A stretch of 64,000 nucleotides of DNA from an uncultured Propionibacteriaceae bacterium (GCA_938046585.1 CALIWR010000023.1:10946-74945), one strand, 5' to 3'; positions 7,525-16,566 are shown, numbered from the stretch's first letter. Notes: generated by a model from the letters alone, not told the origin. Made by a program: numbers and translations.

Positions 7525-8859
7525 ATGCTGAGTCCGTACCGATCGAGCGGCTCGTACCTCACGATCATGAAGGACGGGACGGTCAAGCAGCTCAATCCGT
7601 TCTCCGGGACCGAGGTCTGGACGGTGCCGGGCCGGGGAAACCGGCCGCTCGGAATCCGGGCTGAGCAGCCGCATCCGCTGCGCCCCGAGGACGACGGGCA
7701 CCACTGCGCCTTCTGCCATGCCCGCTACCTGGAGACTCCGCCGGAGAAGTCCCGGATGATCCGGACCGGTGACCGCTGGCACACCGTGTACCGGACCCCG
7801 GCCGAGCACCTCTTCGACACCGTCGCTGAGTTCCGCCGGATCCCGAACCTGTTCGAAATCTTGAGCTTCGACTACTGGCACGAGAACTACGGCTACGAGA
7901 TCCCGCCCGACATCGCCGAGCGGCGCCGCCGTTATCTGGAATCACCGGCCGGCCGGGAGCATGTGCTGTCGGTGGCCCGCAACAAGCTGCGGGCGGCCGG
8001 GCGTACCCCCGAGCAGATCGCCGGCTACGACGACGACGAGGTGATCGCGTACGCGTCGGGATTCTTCGGCGGCGGCCATGACGTCATCGTCGCCCGGCGG
8101 CATTTCCGCGACGGAGCCGAGAACACCTCACAGCTCGCCTCCTCGGGCACTCTCACCCCGGAAGAGCACTACTACTATGTGGCATTCACCGTGGAATCGA
8201 TGCTGCGTCTGTACGACATCAACCGCTACGCCCCGTACGTGGCGGTCTTTCAGAACTGGTTGAAACCGGCCGGAGCCTCCTTCGACCATCTGCATAAGCA
8301 ACTGGTCGCCATCGACGAGCGCGGCGTGCAGAATGAATTCGCGATAGAGCGGGCCCGGGCGAACGGGAACGTCTTCAATGAGGATGCGGTGAATTACGCC
8401 AGCCGTCATAATCTGTTGCTGGCCGAGAACAACCATGCCGTGGCCTTCGCCGGTTTCGGGCACCGTTATCCGACGATCGAGATCTGTTCGAAGTCCGAGC
8501 ACGCCTGGCCGTGGGAGCATTCGATCGAAGAGGTGGGCGGGGTCTCGGACCTGGTGCACGCGATGCATGCCGCGACCGGGGCAGACGTGCCATGTAATGA
8601 GGAATGGCACCACCAGCCGGTGGATGTTGATGTGCCGATGCCGTGGCGGGTCGTAATCAAATGGCGGGTTTCTACGGTGGCGGGTTTCGAGGGGGGAACC
8701 AAGATCTATATCAACACGATCGATCCGATGGCGATCCGAGACCGGGTGGTGCCGCGGCTGTACGAATTGCGTGACCAGGGCCGGATCGGCGGGATGCGGT
8801 TAGGTGAGGAATGCTCTGGTAAGCCGAATCTGCTGCGCTATAACCCGGTACTGCGGTGA
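7525..8859 (+). CDS. DUF4921-family, GalT/HIT-like protein
   Basis: Cytoplasmic protein of 444 residues. It has a zinc-like CAFC near the N-terminus, an HIT-type segment SFDHLHKQLVAI (H-x-H-x-Q-like), and long conserved blocks such as DVIVARRHF and ICSKSEHAWPWEHS. This pattern matches the actinobacterial DUF4921 family, related to galactose-1-phosphate uridylyltransferases. Activity is unproven; nucleotidyl transfer or hydrolysis of a nucleotide-sugar is plausible. The stop overlaps the GTG of the murQ relic, so the pair was once an operon. Possibly relevant to the galactose genes at 27-31 kb, where no galT is seen. Confidence 0.75.
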   Translation: MLSPYRSSGSYLTIMKDGTVKQLNPFSGTEVWTVPGRGNRPLGIRAEQPHPLRPEDDGHHCAFCHARYLETPPEKSRMIRTGDRWHTVYRTPAEHLFDTVAEFRRIPNLFEILSFDYWHENYGYEIPPDIAERRRRYLESPAGREHVLSVARNKLRAAGRTPEQIAGYDDDEVIAYASGFFGGGHDVIVARRHFRDGAENTSQLASSGTLTPEEHYYYVAFTVESMLRLYDINRYAPYVAVFQNWLKPAGASFDHLHKQLVAIDERGVQNEFAIERARANGNVFNEDAVNYASRHNLLLAENNHAVAFAGFGHRYPTIEICSKSEHAWPWEHSIEEVGGVSDLVHAMHAATGADVPCNEEWHHQPVDVDVPMPWRVVIKWRVSTVAGFEGGTKIYINTIDPMAIRDRVVPRLYELRDQGRIGGMRLGEECSGKPNLLRYNPVLR

Positions 8860-9156
8860 GCGCCGTCGATGAGTTTGCCGGGCTCATCACCGAGCAGGCC
8901 GATCCCGCCCTGGGGGGCCTCGATACCTGGCCCACCGATCGCCTGGTGGGCGCTACTAACGCCAAGCTCCGGCCCCGGGCCTAGCAGACCGTGGTCACCG
9001 TCTGCGGCTGCCCCGCACCGGTCGCCCGCGAGACCTTGGCCGCGGCCGGTGGGCAGGGGGAAGACTGCGGTCTTGATGGTGCTGGCCGGGATCAACCGGA
9101 CCGAAGCTCGCCGCTTGGAGGTGACCCACGGGCACCTGCGCCACGCCCTATTAGGC
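8856..9156 (+). pseudogene. murQ: Decayed murQ (N-acetylmuramic acid 6-phosphate etherase)
   Basis: Remnant of the etherase that turns MurNAc-6-phosphate into GlcNAc-6-phosphate in cell-wall recycling. The GTG frame at 8856 gives the family N-terminus (ITEQADPALGGLDTWPTDRL). It then jumps directly to the C-terminal block VGATNAKLRPRA, equivalent to VVATNEKL in E. coli MurQ, so roughly 200 internal residues are deleted. A TAG stop follows, then TVCGCPAPVARETLAAAGG, then a frameshift into GKTAVLMVLAGINRTEARR and the family C-terminus HLRHALLG. Deletion, stop and frameshift make it non-functional. The GTG overlaps the preceding stop. Confidence 0.8.
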
Positions 9157-9197
9157 AATGGGGTTCCGTACGGGGTGAGGGCTCGTACCCTGGCCGG

Positions 9198-9797
9198 GTG
9201 AGTGAACGCCGCTACCGACGCCCCAGTTTCCAGGCTCCGGCGGCTTTGGAGGCGCTGGGGGAGCGGGTGGACCCGATCGGGCAGGTGCACGCGGCCCACG
9301 AATCGGCGGCGGTGCTGTTGCACGCCGGCCGGGCCGGCGATGATCCGGCGGTGGTCGAGCGGCTGGTGGCGCTGGTCGACGAGATCGGGCTGGTGACCCT
9401 GGCTGATCTGTGGGCGGCCCGTCCGGCGCGGTCGCTGCCGGGGGCGCTATACCGGCTATACCTGCTGCAGCAGTGGATAGTGGCCTCACCCGACGAGGTG
9501 GCCCGGGAGTACGCGGCCGGGGTTCGGTTCACCGAGCCCCACCATGCGGTCGCCGGCGCCGACCCGCCCGGCCCGGATGAGGTGCGTCAGGTCGCCGACC
9601 AGATCCTGCGTGGCGCCTTCACCGGCGATTTCGGCCTGGCCCTGGAACGTGCCGCCGCTTTCTGTCAAGTAGTGGTCGCCGGCCGTACTGACCTGGCCGC
9701 CGGCGCGGCCGGTCTGGTACGGGCGAACCGGCTCCAGATCGCCGCCCACGACCTCATGGCCTGCGCCCAGGCCTGGCGTTCAGGTGACCTGCAGTAA
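9198..9797 (+). CDS. Conserved hypothetical actinobacterial protein
   Basis: Unrecognised cytoplasmic protein of 199 residues, starting at GTG 9198 (SERRYRRPSFQ). The open frame extends upstream, but that part is murQ relic sequence in another phase, so the start was set here. It is rich in Ala, Leu and Val and predicted mostly helical, with blocks such as VHAAHESAAVLLHAGR and LVDEIGLVTLADLWA. No catalytic motif, signal peptide or membrane segment is visible. Similar proteins occur in other actinobacteria as far as I recall, without known function. Confidence 0.7.
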   Translation: MSERRYRRPSFQAPAALEALGERVDPIGQVHAAHESAAVLLHAGRAGDDPAVVERLVALVDEIGLVTLADLWAARPARSLPGALYRLYLLQQWIVASPDEVAREYAAGVRFTEPHHAVAGADPPGPDEVRQVADQILRGAFTGDFGLALERAAAFCQVVVAGRTDLAAGAAGLVRANRLQIAAHDLMACAQAWRSGDLQ

Positions 9798-9831
9798 GCC
9801 GGCCCAGGGTGGCCCTGATCAGGCGACCTGC

Positions 9832-10167
9832 TTAGTCCTGTGCGCTGGGGGGCGGTGTCAGTTCTCGCTCGGATCCTGGCTGAGGGTTACGCACCTGCGC
9901 GATGACGCGCCCGAGAGCCATCAAGAACGTAGGTAATACCGCCACGGCAATCCACCAGTGCGACCTACCCGTGTACGCCGCCCAGGCGGCGAATCCCAGG
10001 GCAAGCGTTGAGATGGCTGGCACGGTGAGCGCACCAACTCGTACCGCGAAGGTCTCGGCCTCGACGATCTTGCTGGCCGTCTTTAGCCGCCAATGTTGTT
10101 CTCGTTCCGCCATGATCATGATCCGCCCGGGGAACGTGCTGTCGACCTCTGCGTACCTGGCCATCAT
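9832..10167 (-). CDS. DUF2335-like small membrane protein
   Basis: Protein of 111 residues. The segment MMARYAEVDSTFPGRIMIMAE followed by REQHWRL matches the DUF2335 pattern (tyrosine-proline-glycine linker, then a charged helix with ME-x-EQ-H-R). Two hydrophobic helices follow (about VGALTVPAISTLALGFAAWA and WWIAVAVLPTFLMALG). The frame stays open upstream of the ATG without a clear start, so a longer N-terminus is possible. No function known. Locally less GC-rich than its neighbours. Confidence 0.5.
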   Translation of the reverse strand: MMARYAEVDSTFPGRIMIMAEREQHWRLKTASKIVEAETFAVRVGALTVPAISTLALGFAAWAAYTGRSHWWIAVAVLPTFLMALGRVIAQVRNPQPGSERELTPPPSAQD

Positions 10168-10547
10168 CGTTGGCGGCGGGACATCGCCACTGGTCGACTC
10201 GTCAAGGTAGTGCCGTTGAGGGTAGACGGTCAGTGGGAAGAGGGGCTCCTGGATTCCTCTGAGGCTCGATTCAGACTCTGGGTCACGCTCTGCCAGGCGA
10301 TCTCCATCGTGTTTGAGTTCAGCTGGCTATTCATCGCTGCTGTTCTGATGGTCGCGGGGATCGCTGCGGTCGGGTCTATCTGCGTACGAGGCCCTCCGAA
10401 CCATCAAAGAACACTATCAGTGAGGGGGCCTCCAAGACCCCTCGCGGGGATCGTCGACGCGTCACGCAGCTCGTGCCACACCAACCGATTCTCGGCGGTT
10501 GATCCTCCCAGGCGGCGGCTGTGGTACCGCTCGTCTAGGTTGAGGGT
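10168..10547. other. Intergenic stretch without a supported gene
   Basis: About 380 bases between the DUF2335-like gene and fhs, visibly less GC-rich than surrounding DNA. A plus-strand frame from about 10208 encodes one hydrophobic stretch, but it has no ribosome site, weak codon bias, and runs into fhs in another frame. Inverted repeats (GAGGCCCTC near 10388 and GAGGGGGCCTC near 10421) may form a hairpin. Probably holds the fhs promoter and old debris. Confidence 0.4.
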
Positions 10548-12254
10548 ATGCACAACACCGAGGTTGGGTCATCGCATGGGCGGGTCGATCTGGAGGCGCT
10601 CGCGGCGCGGGCGGGGATCGGGCCGGAGCACGTCATCCCGTACGGGCGGGATGTCGCCAAGATCGACCTGGCGGCTTTGAAGGCCGAGAACACCGCCGCC
10701 GGGTCTCACTATGTGGTGGTGACGGCGATGACCCCCACAGCCTTCGGGGAGGGGAAGACGACGATGTCGATCGCGTTGTCCCAGGCCCTGGCGCGGCGGG
10801 ACCGGCGGACTATTCTGACTTTGCGCCAGTCGGCGATGGGCCCGACCTTCGGAATCAAGGGCGGTGCCGGTGGGGCCGGGTCAGCCCGGATCCTGCCGGG
10901 GGATCGGGTGAATCTGCACCTGACCGGTGATTTTCATGCGATCACCGCGGCCCACAACCTGCTGGCGGCGCTACTCGACAATCATCTGCACCACGGCAAT
11001 GCGCTGCGGATCGACGTGGGCAGCATCACCTGGCCGCGGGTTCTCGACGTCAATGACCGTTCGCTGCGGCAGATCGTGATCGGACTGGGTCCCCGGGCGG
11101 ATGGGGTGACCCGCCAATCGTCGTTCGACATCACCCCGGCCTCGGAGGTGATGGTCATCATGTCGCTGGCGACCTCGGTGGCCGACCTGCGCCGGCGGCT
11201 GGGGCGGATCGTCGTTGCCCGGGACATCGACGGTGGCTGGGTCACGGCCGAAGATCTGGGCGCGGCCGGCGCTATGGCGGCGGTGCTGCGGGACGCGCTG
11301 GAGCCCAACCTGGTCCGTACCGGCGAGGGGGTGCCGGCCCTGATCCATACCGGGCCCTTCGGCAACATCGCAACCGGGTGTTCGTCGGTGATCGCCGACC
11401 TGGTGGCCCGGCAGGGTACGGCCGACGGCGGCTATGTAGTAACCGAGGCCGGTTTTGGCTCGGACATGGGCCTGGAGCGGTTCATCGACCTCAAATGCGC
11501 GGTGTCCGAGATGGTGCCCCAGACGGCGGTCGTGGTGGTGACGGTACGGGCGCTCAAGGCCCATTCCGGGAAGTACCGGGTGGTGTCGGGAAAGGACCTG
11601 CCGCCGGCCATGCTCGCCGAGAACCCCGAGGATGTCCGGGCCGGGGCTGCGAACCTGGCCGAGCACCTGCGGATCGTACGCGGATTCGGCCTGGAGCCGA
11701 TCGTAGCGATCAACATTTTCCCCGACGACCACCCCAGCGAGATTGCCGAGATTCGCCGGATCGCGCAGCAGGCGGGGGCCGCCGTCGCCGAGGCCCGGCC
11801 GGTGACCGAGGGTGGGGCCGGCTGCCTGGAGGTCGCCGACGCGGTCATCGCCGCCTGCGAGGGGGGCCAGCCTGCGCCGCAGATCACCCCGGCCTACGCC
11901 CCGCACGACGACCTGCGGACGAAGATCGCGAAGGTGGCCGCCATGTACGGGGCCGATGGCGTTGACTATGACCCGGCCGCCGCCCGGCTGCTGAAGGTGT
12001 ACGAGTCGGCCGGTTTCGGCGGGCTGGCGGTGGTGGTCGCTAAGACTCCCCTGTCGCTGAGCGCGGATCCGTCACGCAAAGGCGCCCCGACCGGGTGGCG
12101 GCTGCCGGTACGCGAGGTACGACTGGCCGCTGGCGCCGGCTACGTGTACGCCCTAACAGGGGCGATTTCAACGATGCCGGGCCTGCCCAGCCGGCCCTCC
12201 GCAGAACAGATCGACGTCGACCCCGACACCGGGCAGATCTGCAACCTGCGCTGA
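10548..12254 (+). CDS. fhs: Formate--tetrahydrofolate ligase
   Basis: ATP-dependent formation of 10-formyl-tetrahydrofolate from formate, feeding one-carbon metabolism in the cytoplasm. It has 568 residues, the normal length. Diagnostic blocks: nucleotide-binding TPTAFGEGKTT (usually TPAGEGKTT), MGPTFGIKGGAGGAG, NLHLTGDFHAITAAHNLLAA, and the C-terminal GAISTMPGLPSRPSAEQID. The ATG has only a short purine stretch (GAGGGT) close upstream. It stands alone between a low-GC spacer and a convergent hypothetical gene. Confident family call. Confidence 0.97.
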   Translation: MHNTEVGSSHGRVDLEALAARAGIGPEHVIPYGRDVAKIDLAALKAENTAAGSHYVVVTAMTPTAFGEGKTTMSIALSQALARRDRRTILTLRQSAMGPTFGIKGGAGGAGSARILPGDRVNLHLTGDFHAITAAHNLLAALLDNHLHHGNALRIDVGSITWPRVLDVNDRSLRQIVIGLGPRADGVTRQSSFDITPASEVMVIMSLATSVADLRRRLGRIVVARDIDGGWVTAEDLGAAGAMAAVLRDALEPNLVRTGEGVPALIHTGPFGNIATGCSSVIADLVARQGTADGGYVVTEAGFGSDMGLERFIDLKCAVSEMVPQTAVVVVTVRALKAHSGKYRVVSGKDLPPAMLAENPEDVRAGAANLAEHLRIVRGFGLEPIVAINIFPDDHPSEIAEIRRIAQQAGAAVAEARPVTEGGAGCLEVADAVIAACEGGQPAPQITPAYAPHDDLRTKIAKVAAMYGADGVDYDPAAARLLKVYESAGFGGLAVVVAKTPLSLSADPSRKGAPTGWRLPVREVRLAAGAGYVYALTGAISTMPGLPSRPSAEQIDVDPDTGQICNLR

Positions 12255-12364
12255 CCCGGATCACGGGCCCTCCCCTGACCGCGGTCGGCATTCCGCCAAA
12301 TATCCGTTGGACCGGAGTTGGATAGTGAACGCCGAGCCGGCTATGACATCAGGGGTTTCCGGTA

Positions 12365-12823
12365 TTACATCGATCTCAGGATGTGATCGAGAAGGAATAT
12401 GCCGCCCATGAGGAGGGTTCCGCAGATTATGAGGGAGGCCACTAACCAGATGATAAATTTAAGTGATGATTTTTCTGATGCAGTGATACCGACCGGTGCC
12501 CCAAAGCTAAGTATTCCGCCACGTGCGCCATAGGCGGCGCTGCGGTGATAAATCTGGACAGCCTGCCGGGGGGCGATCGTGAGCTGGATGGTGCACGCAG
12601 GGCCGAGCCCCCGGAAGGTCTCGTACCGTACCACCACCTGCCCAGCCGGTACTATCACCCGGTAGGGGTGGGCGGTGGGCACGCGGAGGTGGAAGCCATT
12701 GATGGTGATGGGGGCGCGGCTGATCGAGAGCCGATCGGTGAGGACGCTGGAGTATGTGGAATCGCAGATAAAGTCGAGACAGGCTTGGGGCGCTATCTCG
12801 GAGCCGGGGAGGGCGACGCTCAT
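12365..12823 (-). CDS. Hypothetical protein with C-terminal membrane anchor
   Basis: Unrecognised protein of 152 residues. The start was chosen at the ATG giving MSVALPGSEIAPQAC; a longer form to 12874 is possible but has no ribosome site. The N-terminal 110 residues look like beta-rich soluble domain (LSISRAPITINGFHLRVP, VIVPAGQVVVRYETF). A single hydrophobic helix ends the protein (about FIIWLVASLIICGTLLMGGI), followed by a basic residue, so the globular part may face either side. Below average GC. Convergent with fhs. Confidence 0.55.
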   Translation of the reverse strand: MSVALPGSEIAPQACLDFICDSTYSSVLTDRLSISRAPITINGFHLRVPTAHPYRVIVPAGQVVVRYETFRGLGPACTIQLTIAPRQAVQIYHRSAAYGARGGILSFGAPVGITASEKSSLKFIIWLVASLIICGTLLMGGIFLLDHILRSM

Positions 12824-12907
12824 GCGAACAACCGTAACCGCGGGTGGGGGCAGTAGGATCCTCGCGCAAGCCATGAGCAGGGGGCTGTGTGGTCACGGCT
12901 GGCGAGG

Positions 12908-13058
12908 ACTGTTAGGGTGCCGATGTCGGCCATGGGAACCCGGTGCGAATCCGGGACTGACGCGCAGCGGTGAGAGGGACCGGCGAGACAGCGGGCCACT
13001 GGGGAAACCTGGGAAGGCGTCTCGTCGGGGTGAGCTCGAGTCCGAAGACCAACCGACA
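12908..13058 (+). promoter_or_regulatory. Cobalamin (AdoCbl) riboswitch
   Basis: Classic cobalamin-riboswitch landmarks in order: GGTGCCGATG at the 5' side, GGGAACCCGGTGCGAATCC, the conserved GACTGACGCGCAGCGGTGA-like core, GCCACTGG with CTGGGAAGGCG, and GAGTCCGAAGACC closing the fold near 13050. It lies about 45 bases before the first gene of the B12 importer. It should lower expression of that operon when adenosylcobalamin is plentiful. Confidence 0.93.
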
Positions 13059-13104
13059 CGATCATCCATGCCCCGCGAACGGGCCACAGTGGAAAGAGCC
13101 ATTG

Positions 13105-14079
13105 ATGCGCTTGCGTACCCTGATCATCGTTGCCGGCCTGGCCCTGTCGGGCTGTGTCGGAGCTCCGAGCGAGAGTGCCTCCCCGACGGCCAAGCAGTCT
13201 TCCTATGCCCCCGTCACCGTGACCAACTGCGGTTTCCAGGTCACCCTCACCGAGCCGCCCAAGGCTGCCGTCACCCTCAACCAGGGCGCCACCGAGGTGA
13301 TGCTCTCACTCGGTCTTGAGAAGCAGATGGTCGGCACCGCCTATCGCGACGACCAGATCGCCGGCCGCTGGCAGGCCGCCTACGACTCGATCAAGGTACT
13401 CGCCGACAAATACCCGTCGAAGGAGGCCTTCTTGCAAGTCAAACCGGACTTCGCCTACGCCTCCTATTCGTCGGCTTTCACCCCCAAGAATGTGGGCACC
13501 CGAGAGGAGCTGCGTGACGAGAAAATCGCCACCTACCTCAGCCCCGCCGCCTGCCCCGACCGCGACAAGACCGTCCCCCATACCATCGACTCGGCCTGGG
13601 CCGAGGCGACTGAGGTGGCGCGGATCTTCGGCGTCGAGGATCGCGCCGCCCAGGTCATCGGCCAACAGAAGACCGAACTTGAGGCCGTACGCAAGCAGGC
13701 AGCCGGCAAAGGCAAGAAAGTGTTCTGGTTCGACTCCGGCACCGAACAGGCCTACGCCGGCGTCGGAGGCGGCGGGCCGCAGATCATCATCGACGCCGTG
13801 GGCGCCACCAACGTCTTCGCTGACATGAAGAGCTCCTCCTGGGAGAACGTGTCCTGGGAGCGCGTAGTCCAGGCCGACCCCGACGTGATCGTCTTGGCCG
13901 AGGCCTCCTGGTCCACCGTCGAGTCTAAGAAGAACCGCCTCGAATCAGATCCGGTTCTGAGCCAGCTGAAAGCGGTGAAGAACAAGGCCTACATCACGAT
14001 CTCGTTCGCGGAATCCACGCCCGGGATGCGGCTGGTCGACGGCGCCAAGACCGTCTCCGATCAGATCGCCAAGCTCTGA
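13105..14079 (+). CDS. btuF: Cobalamin/iron-siderophore-type binding lipoprotein (BtuF-like)
   Basis: Extracellular substrate-binding lipoprotein of an ABC importer, 324 residues. The lipobox LSGC places the lipidated Cys at residue 17 after a short signal peptide. The body matches the periplasmic-binding fold for B12 and ferric siderophores: GATEVMLSLGLEKQMVGTAY near the N-terminus, VKPDFAYASY, and late VVQADPDVIVLAEA. The GAAAG-like site precedes the ATG at 13105. It directly follows a cobalamin riboswitch, so B12 or a cobamide is the likely ligand rather than a siderophore. First gene of a four-gene operon. Confidence 0.88.
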   Translation: MRLRTLIIVAGLALSGCVGAPSESASPTAKQSSYAPVTVTNCGFQVTLTEPPKAAVTLNQGATEVMLSLGLEKQMVGTAYRDDQIAGRWQAAYDSIKVLADKYPSKEAFLQVKPDFAYASYSSAFTPKNVGTREELRDEKIATYLSPAACPDRDKTVPHTIDSAWAEATEVARIFGVEDRAAQVIGQQKTELEAVRKQAAGKGKKVFWFDSGTEQAYAGVGGGGPQIIIDAVGATNVFADMKSSSWENVSWERVVQADPDVIVLAEASWSTVESKKNRLESDPVLSQLKAVKNKAYITISFAESTPGMRLVDGAKTVSDQIAKL

Positions 14080-14081
14080 CG

Positions 14082-15122
14082 ATGCGACGCCCCTGGGGGG
14101 TCGCGCTGCTGGGCGCGGCCCTCATCGTGGTGATTGTGGTGGCCGCGGCGGTAGCGCTGCGGGTGGGGTCGGCTGACCTCACGCTACGTGACGTTATCGC
14201 TGTGGTCTTGCGCCGTCTGGCGCTGAATTCCGGTGAGGGCGTGACGGTACTCGCGGACCGGATCGTGTGGGAGCTGCGGATGCCGCGGGTGATGGGAGCG
14301 GCGGCAGTAGGAGCGGCGCTCGCGATCTGTGGTGTGGTGCTGCAGTCGCTGACACGCAATGAGTTGGCCGACCCTTACCTGCTGGGCATCTCGTCCGGCG
14401 CCTCGGTCGGCGCCGTGACCGTCCTGGTGTTCGGCATCACCTTGCCGTTCGTCCCTCACAGCCTGACCCTGACCGTCGCAGCCTTCGCCGGCGCTGTCAC
14501 CTCGATGGTGCTGGTGTTGGGCCTGGCGACGGGCCGTTCGGGGGCGTTGCCTCCGGGGCGTACGATCCTGGCCGGTGTGGCGCTCGGGCAGTTGTGCGGG
14601 GCGTTCACGTCCCTGGCGATCATGGTCTTCGGGAGCCGGGATGTGTCGCGGGAAGTGATGACCTGGACCCTGGGGTCGTTCGCCGGGCTCCGGTGGCCGT
14701 CGGCGGTGATCATGCTGATCGCCTTGGCGGCAGCGTTGGCGGTGCTGCTGTTCGCCGCCCAGGCCCTGGACGCCTTCGCCTTCGGGGAGACCTCGGCTCG
14801 GTCGCTGGGCATCAATGTGGTCCGTACTCGTTGGGTGTTGCTGATCCTGACAGCGTTGATTACCGCCAGCACGGTCGCTTTCGTCGGGCCGATCGGTTTC
14901 GTCGGCCTGACCGTCCCCCACCTGGTACGGATCGCGACCGGGCCGCTGCACCGTACGCTGCTGCCGCTTAGTGCCCTGGCCGGCGCGGCGCTGCTGCTGG
15001 TGGCCGACACCCTGGCGCGGTCGCTGCGGTCGGGTACGGAGATCCCCATCGGGGTCATCACGGCGGCGATCGGCGCTCCGGTGCTGGTATATCTGCTGCG
15101 CGGGCAGGCGAGACGCTCATGA
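14082..15122 (+). CDS. btuC: FecCD/BtuC-type permease
   Basis: Membrane permease of the B12 importer, 346 residues with about nine or ten hydrophobic helices. Family blocks: LRMPRVMGAAAVGAALAICG, DPYLLGISSGASVG, and the coupling region VGPIGFVGLTVPHLVR followed by HRTLLPLSALAGAALLL near the end. It starts two bases after the preceding stop and its own stop overlaps the ATPase start, so the three are translationally coupled. Substrate assignment rests on the riboswitch upstream. Confidence 0.93.
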   Translation: MRRPWGVALLGAALIVVIVVAAAVALRVGSADLTLRDVIAVVLRRLALNSGEGVTVLADRIVWELRMPRVMGAAAVGAALAICGVVLQSLTRNELADPYLLGISSGASVGAVTVLVFGITLPFVPHSLTLTVAAFAGAVTSMVLVLGLATGRSGALPPGRTILAGVALGQLCGAFTSLAIMVFGSRDVSREVMTWTLGSFAGLRWPSAVIMLIALAAALAVLLFAAQALDAFAFGETSARSLGINVVRTRWVLLILTALITASTVAFVGPIGFVGLTVPHLVRIATGPLHRTLLPLSALAGAALLLVADTLARSLRSGTEIPIGVITAAIGAPVLVYLLRGQARRS

Positions 15123-15877
15123 TCCGGCTCGACAATGTGGCCTGGCAGGTCGACGGGAGACGGATCGTCTCCGACATCTGCCTCGACTTCGCGCCCGGGA
15201 CGCTGACTGCCGTGGTAGGGCCCAACGGGTCCGGCAAGACGACCGTGCTGCACCTGGCCGCCGGCCTGCGCAAGCCCGCCGAGGGCGAGGTCTTTCTCGA
15301 CGGTGAGCCGTTGGCGCGGTTGCCGGCCCGGGAACGGGCCCGACAGATCGCGTTAGTGGAGCAGCACCCCAGCACCGATCTGGATCTCACGGTCCGAGAT
15401 GTGGTGGCGCTGGGGCGGATTCCGCACATCGGGGCCTGGCCGGGCGCTCGGGACCGGGCCCCGGAGGCGGTCGACGAGGCGATGGCAGCGGCAGCGGTCA
15501 CCGATCTGGCGGCACGCCGTTGGCCGACCCTGTCCGGTGGCGAACGACAGCGGGTCCACCTGGCTCGCGCGCTGGCGCAGCGACCCCGGATTCTGCTGCT
15601 GGATGAACCCACTAATCACCTGGATCTCAGCCATCAGCTGGATTTCCTGGAACGTGTCTGCCGGCTGGGGATCACGGTGATCGCGGTGCTGCATGACCTG
15701 GATCTGATGGCCGCCTTCTGCCGTGATGTCGCCGTCATGCACCACGGCCGCCTGCACAGCCACGGGGCGGTAAGTGATGTGCTGACCTCACAGCTGATCG
15801 CGCACGTGTTCCAGGTGAAAGCGGCTGTGCTCGTGAACGACCAGGATCGGATCCGGGTGAACTGGAGCCGCCAATGA
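15119..15877 (+). CDS. btuD: ABC transporter ATPase of B12 importer
   Basis: ATP-hydrolysing subunit of 252 residues that energises cobalamin uptake. Walker A is GPNGSGKTT (about residue 37), signature LSGGERQRV, Walker B ILLLDEPTNHLDL, and the switch His is in IAVLHDLD. The ATG overlaps the permease stop (ATGA), and the stop overlaps the next gene in the same way. Typical FecE/BtuD subfamily. Confidence 0.93.
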   Translation: MIRLDNVAWQVDGRRIVSDICLDFAPGTLTAVVGPNGSGKTTVLHLAAGLRKPAEGEVFLDGEPLARLPARERARQIALVEQHPSTDLDLTVRDVVALGRIPHIGAWPGARDRAPEAVDEAMAAAAVTDLAARRWPTLSGGERQRVHLARALAQRPRILLLDEPTNHLDLSHQLDFLERVCRLGITVIAVLHDLDLMAAFCRDVAVMHHGRLHSHGAVSDVLTSQLIAHVFQVKAAVLVNDQDRIRVNWSRQ

Positions 15878-16566
15878 AAACCCTGCTGGTCACGCTGACC
15901 CTGCCCGACGCGGCCCACTGGCCCGAGCTGGCCGAGGCGGCGTCCCGGCTGGGGGCGCAGACGGCGCTGCTCCAGGGAGACGGGCCGTCGCTGGTGGACC
16001 AGCTTGACGCGCTAGCCGACGAGGCCGGTGGGGCGGTCCGGCTCGTGGGCGTGACCTTCAGCGACGACAGCGGACCGTTGTCGTGGCTGGGTCGGGTGGC
16101 GCGCTGGTGGTTGGATTCACGAGGGCCGCGGCTGGAGCTGTGGCTCGAGCCGGGTGCGCTCCACGGTGTGCCCCGGGCGTTGCCCGAGGAGCAGGCTGCG
16201 CGTCGTCTCGCCCCTCGCGATTCGCTGACCAGTCCTGCCTGGGCCGAGGTGCCCGACGTTGCCCGCCAGGTCCTGATCTGCCGTGGCCCGCGCTGCAACG
16301 CGAAAGACGCGGCCGCTACCCATGCGGCATTGTCGGCGAACCTGGCCCGCAACGGGGCAGCGGATTCGCAGGTGCTGCTGTCGCAGTCAGGCTGCGTCTA
16401 CCCGTGCAATCAGGCCCCGGTGGTCGTGGTACAGCCGGACATGGCCTGGGTCGGCCCGGTCACCGCCCAGGACGTGCCCGGCCTGGTGGCTGCGGTCCTC
16501 ACACCGGGCCCGCTCAACCTGGAGGGCCAGGGGCTCGGCGTCACCCGCCCCCGGCGCCTCGGCTGA
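15874..16566 (+). CDS. Protein with C-terminal thioredoxin-fold 2Fe-2S ferredoxin-like domain
   Basis: Protein of 230 residues. Residues 1-125 are an unrecognised domain, possibly a degenerate chelatase-like fold. Residues 131-215 resemble thioredoxin-fold ferredoxins, with cysteines C136 and C141 (CRGPRC) and C174 and C178 (CVYPC), followed by QAPVVVVQPDMAWVGPVT. These four could hold a 2Fe-2S cluster. It is the last gene of the riboswitch-controlled B12 importer and overlaps it by four bases, so a role in corrinoid handling, such as cobalt reduction, is plausible but inferred. Confidence 0.7.
   Translation: MKTLLVTLTLPDAAHWPELAEAASRLGAQTALLQGDGPSLVDQLDALADEAGGAVRLVGVTFSDDSGPLSWLGRVARWWLDSRGPRLELWLEPGALHGVPRALPEEQAARRLAPRDSLTSPAWAEVPDVARQVLICRGPRCNAKDAAATHAALSANLARNGAADSQVLLSQSGCVYPCNQAPVVVVQPDMAWVGPVTAQDVPGLVAAVLTPGPLNLEGQGLGVTRPRRLG

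Noticed and set aside
8869..9201. Plus-strand ORF in the murQ relic
   Set aside because: Only its second half is meaningful (end of MurQ after a frameshift); the first half is out-of-phase sequence.
10093..10680. Plus-strand ORF with one hydrophobic segment
   Set aside because: Weak codon bias, no ribosome site and it runs into fhs in another frame.
12675..13319. Plus-strand ORF across the riboswitch
   Set aside because: Covers a structured RNA and runs out of phase with the binding lipoprotein gene.
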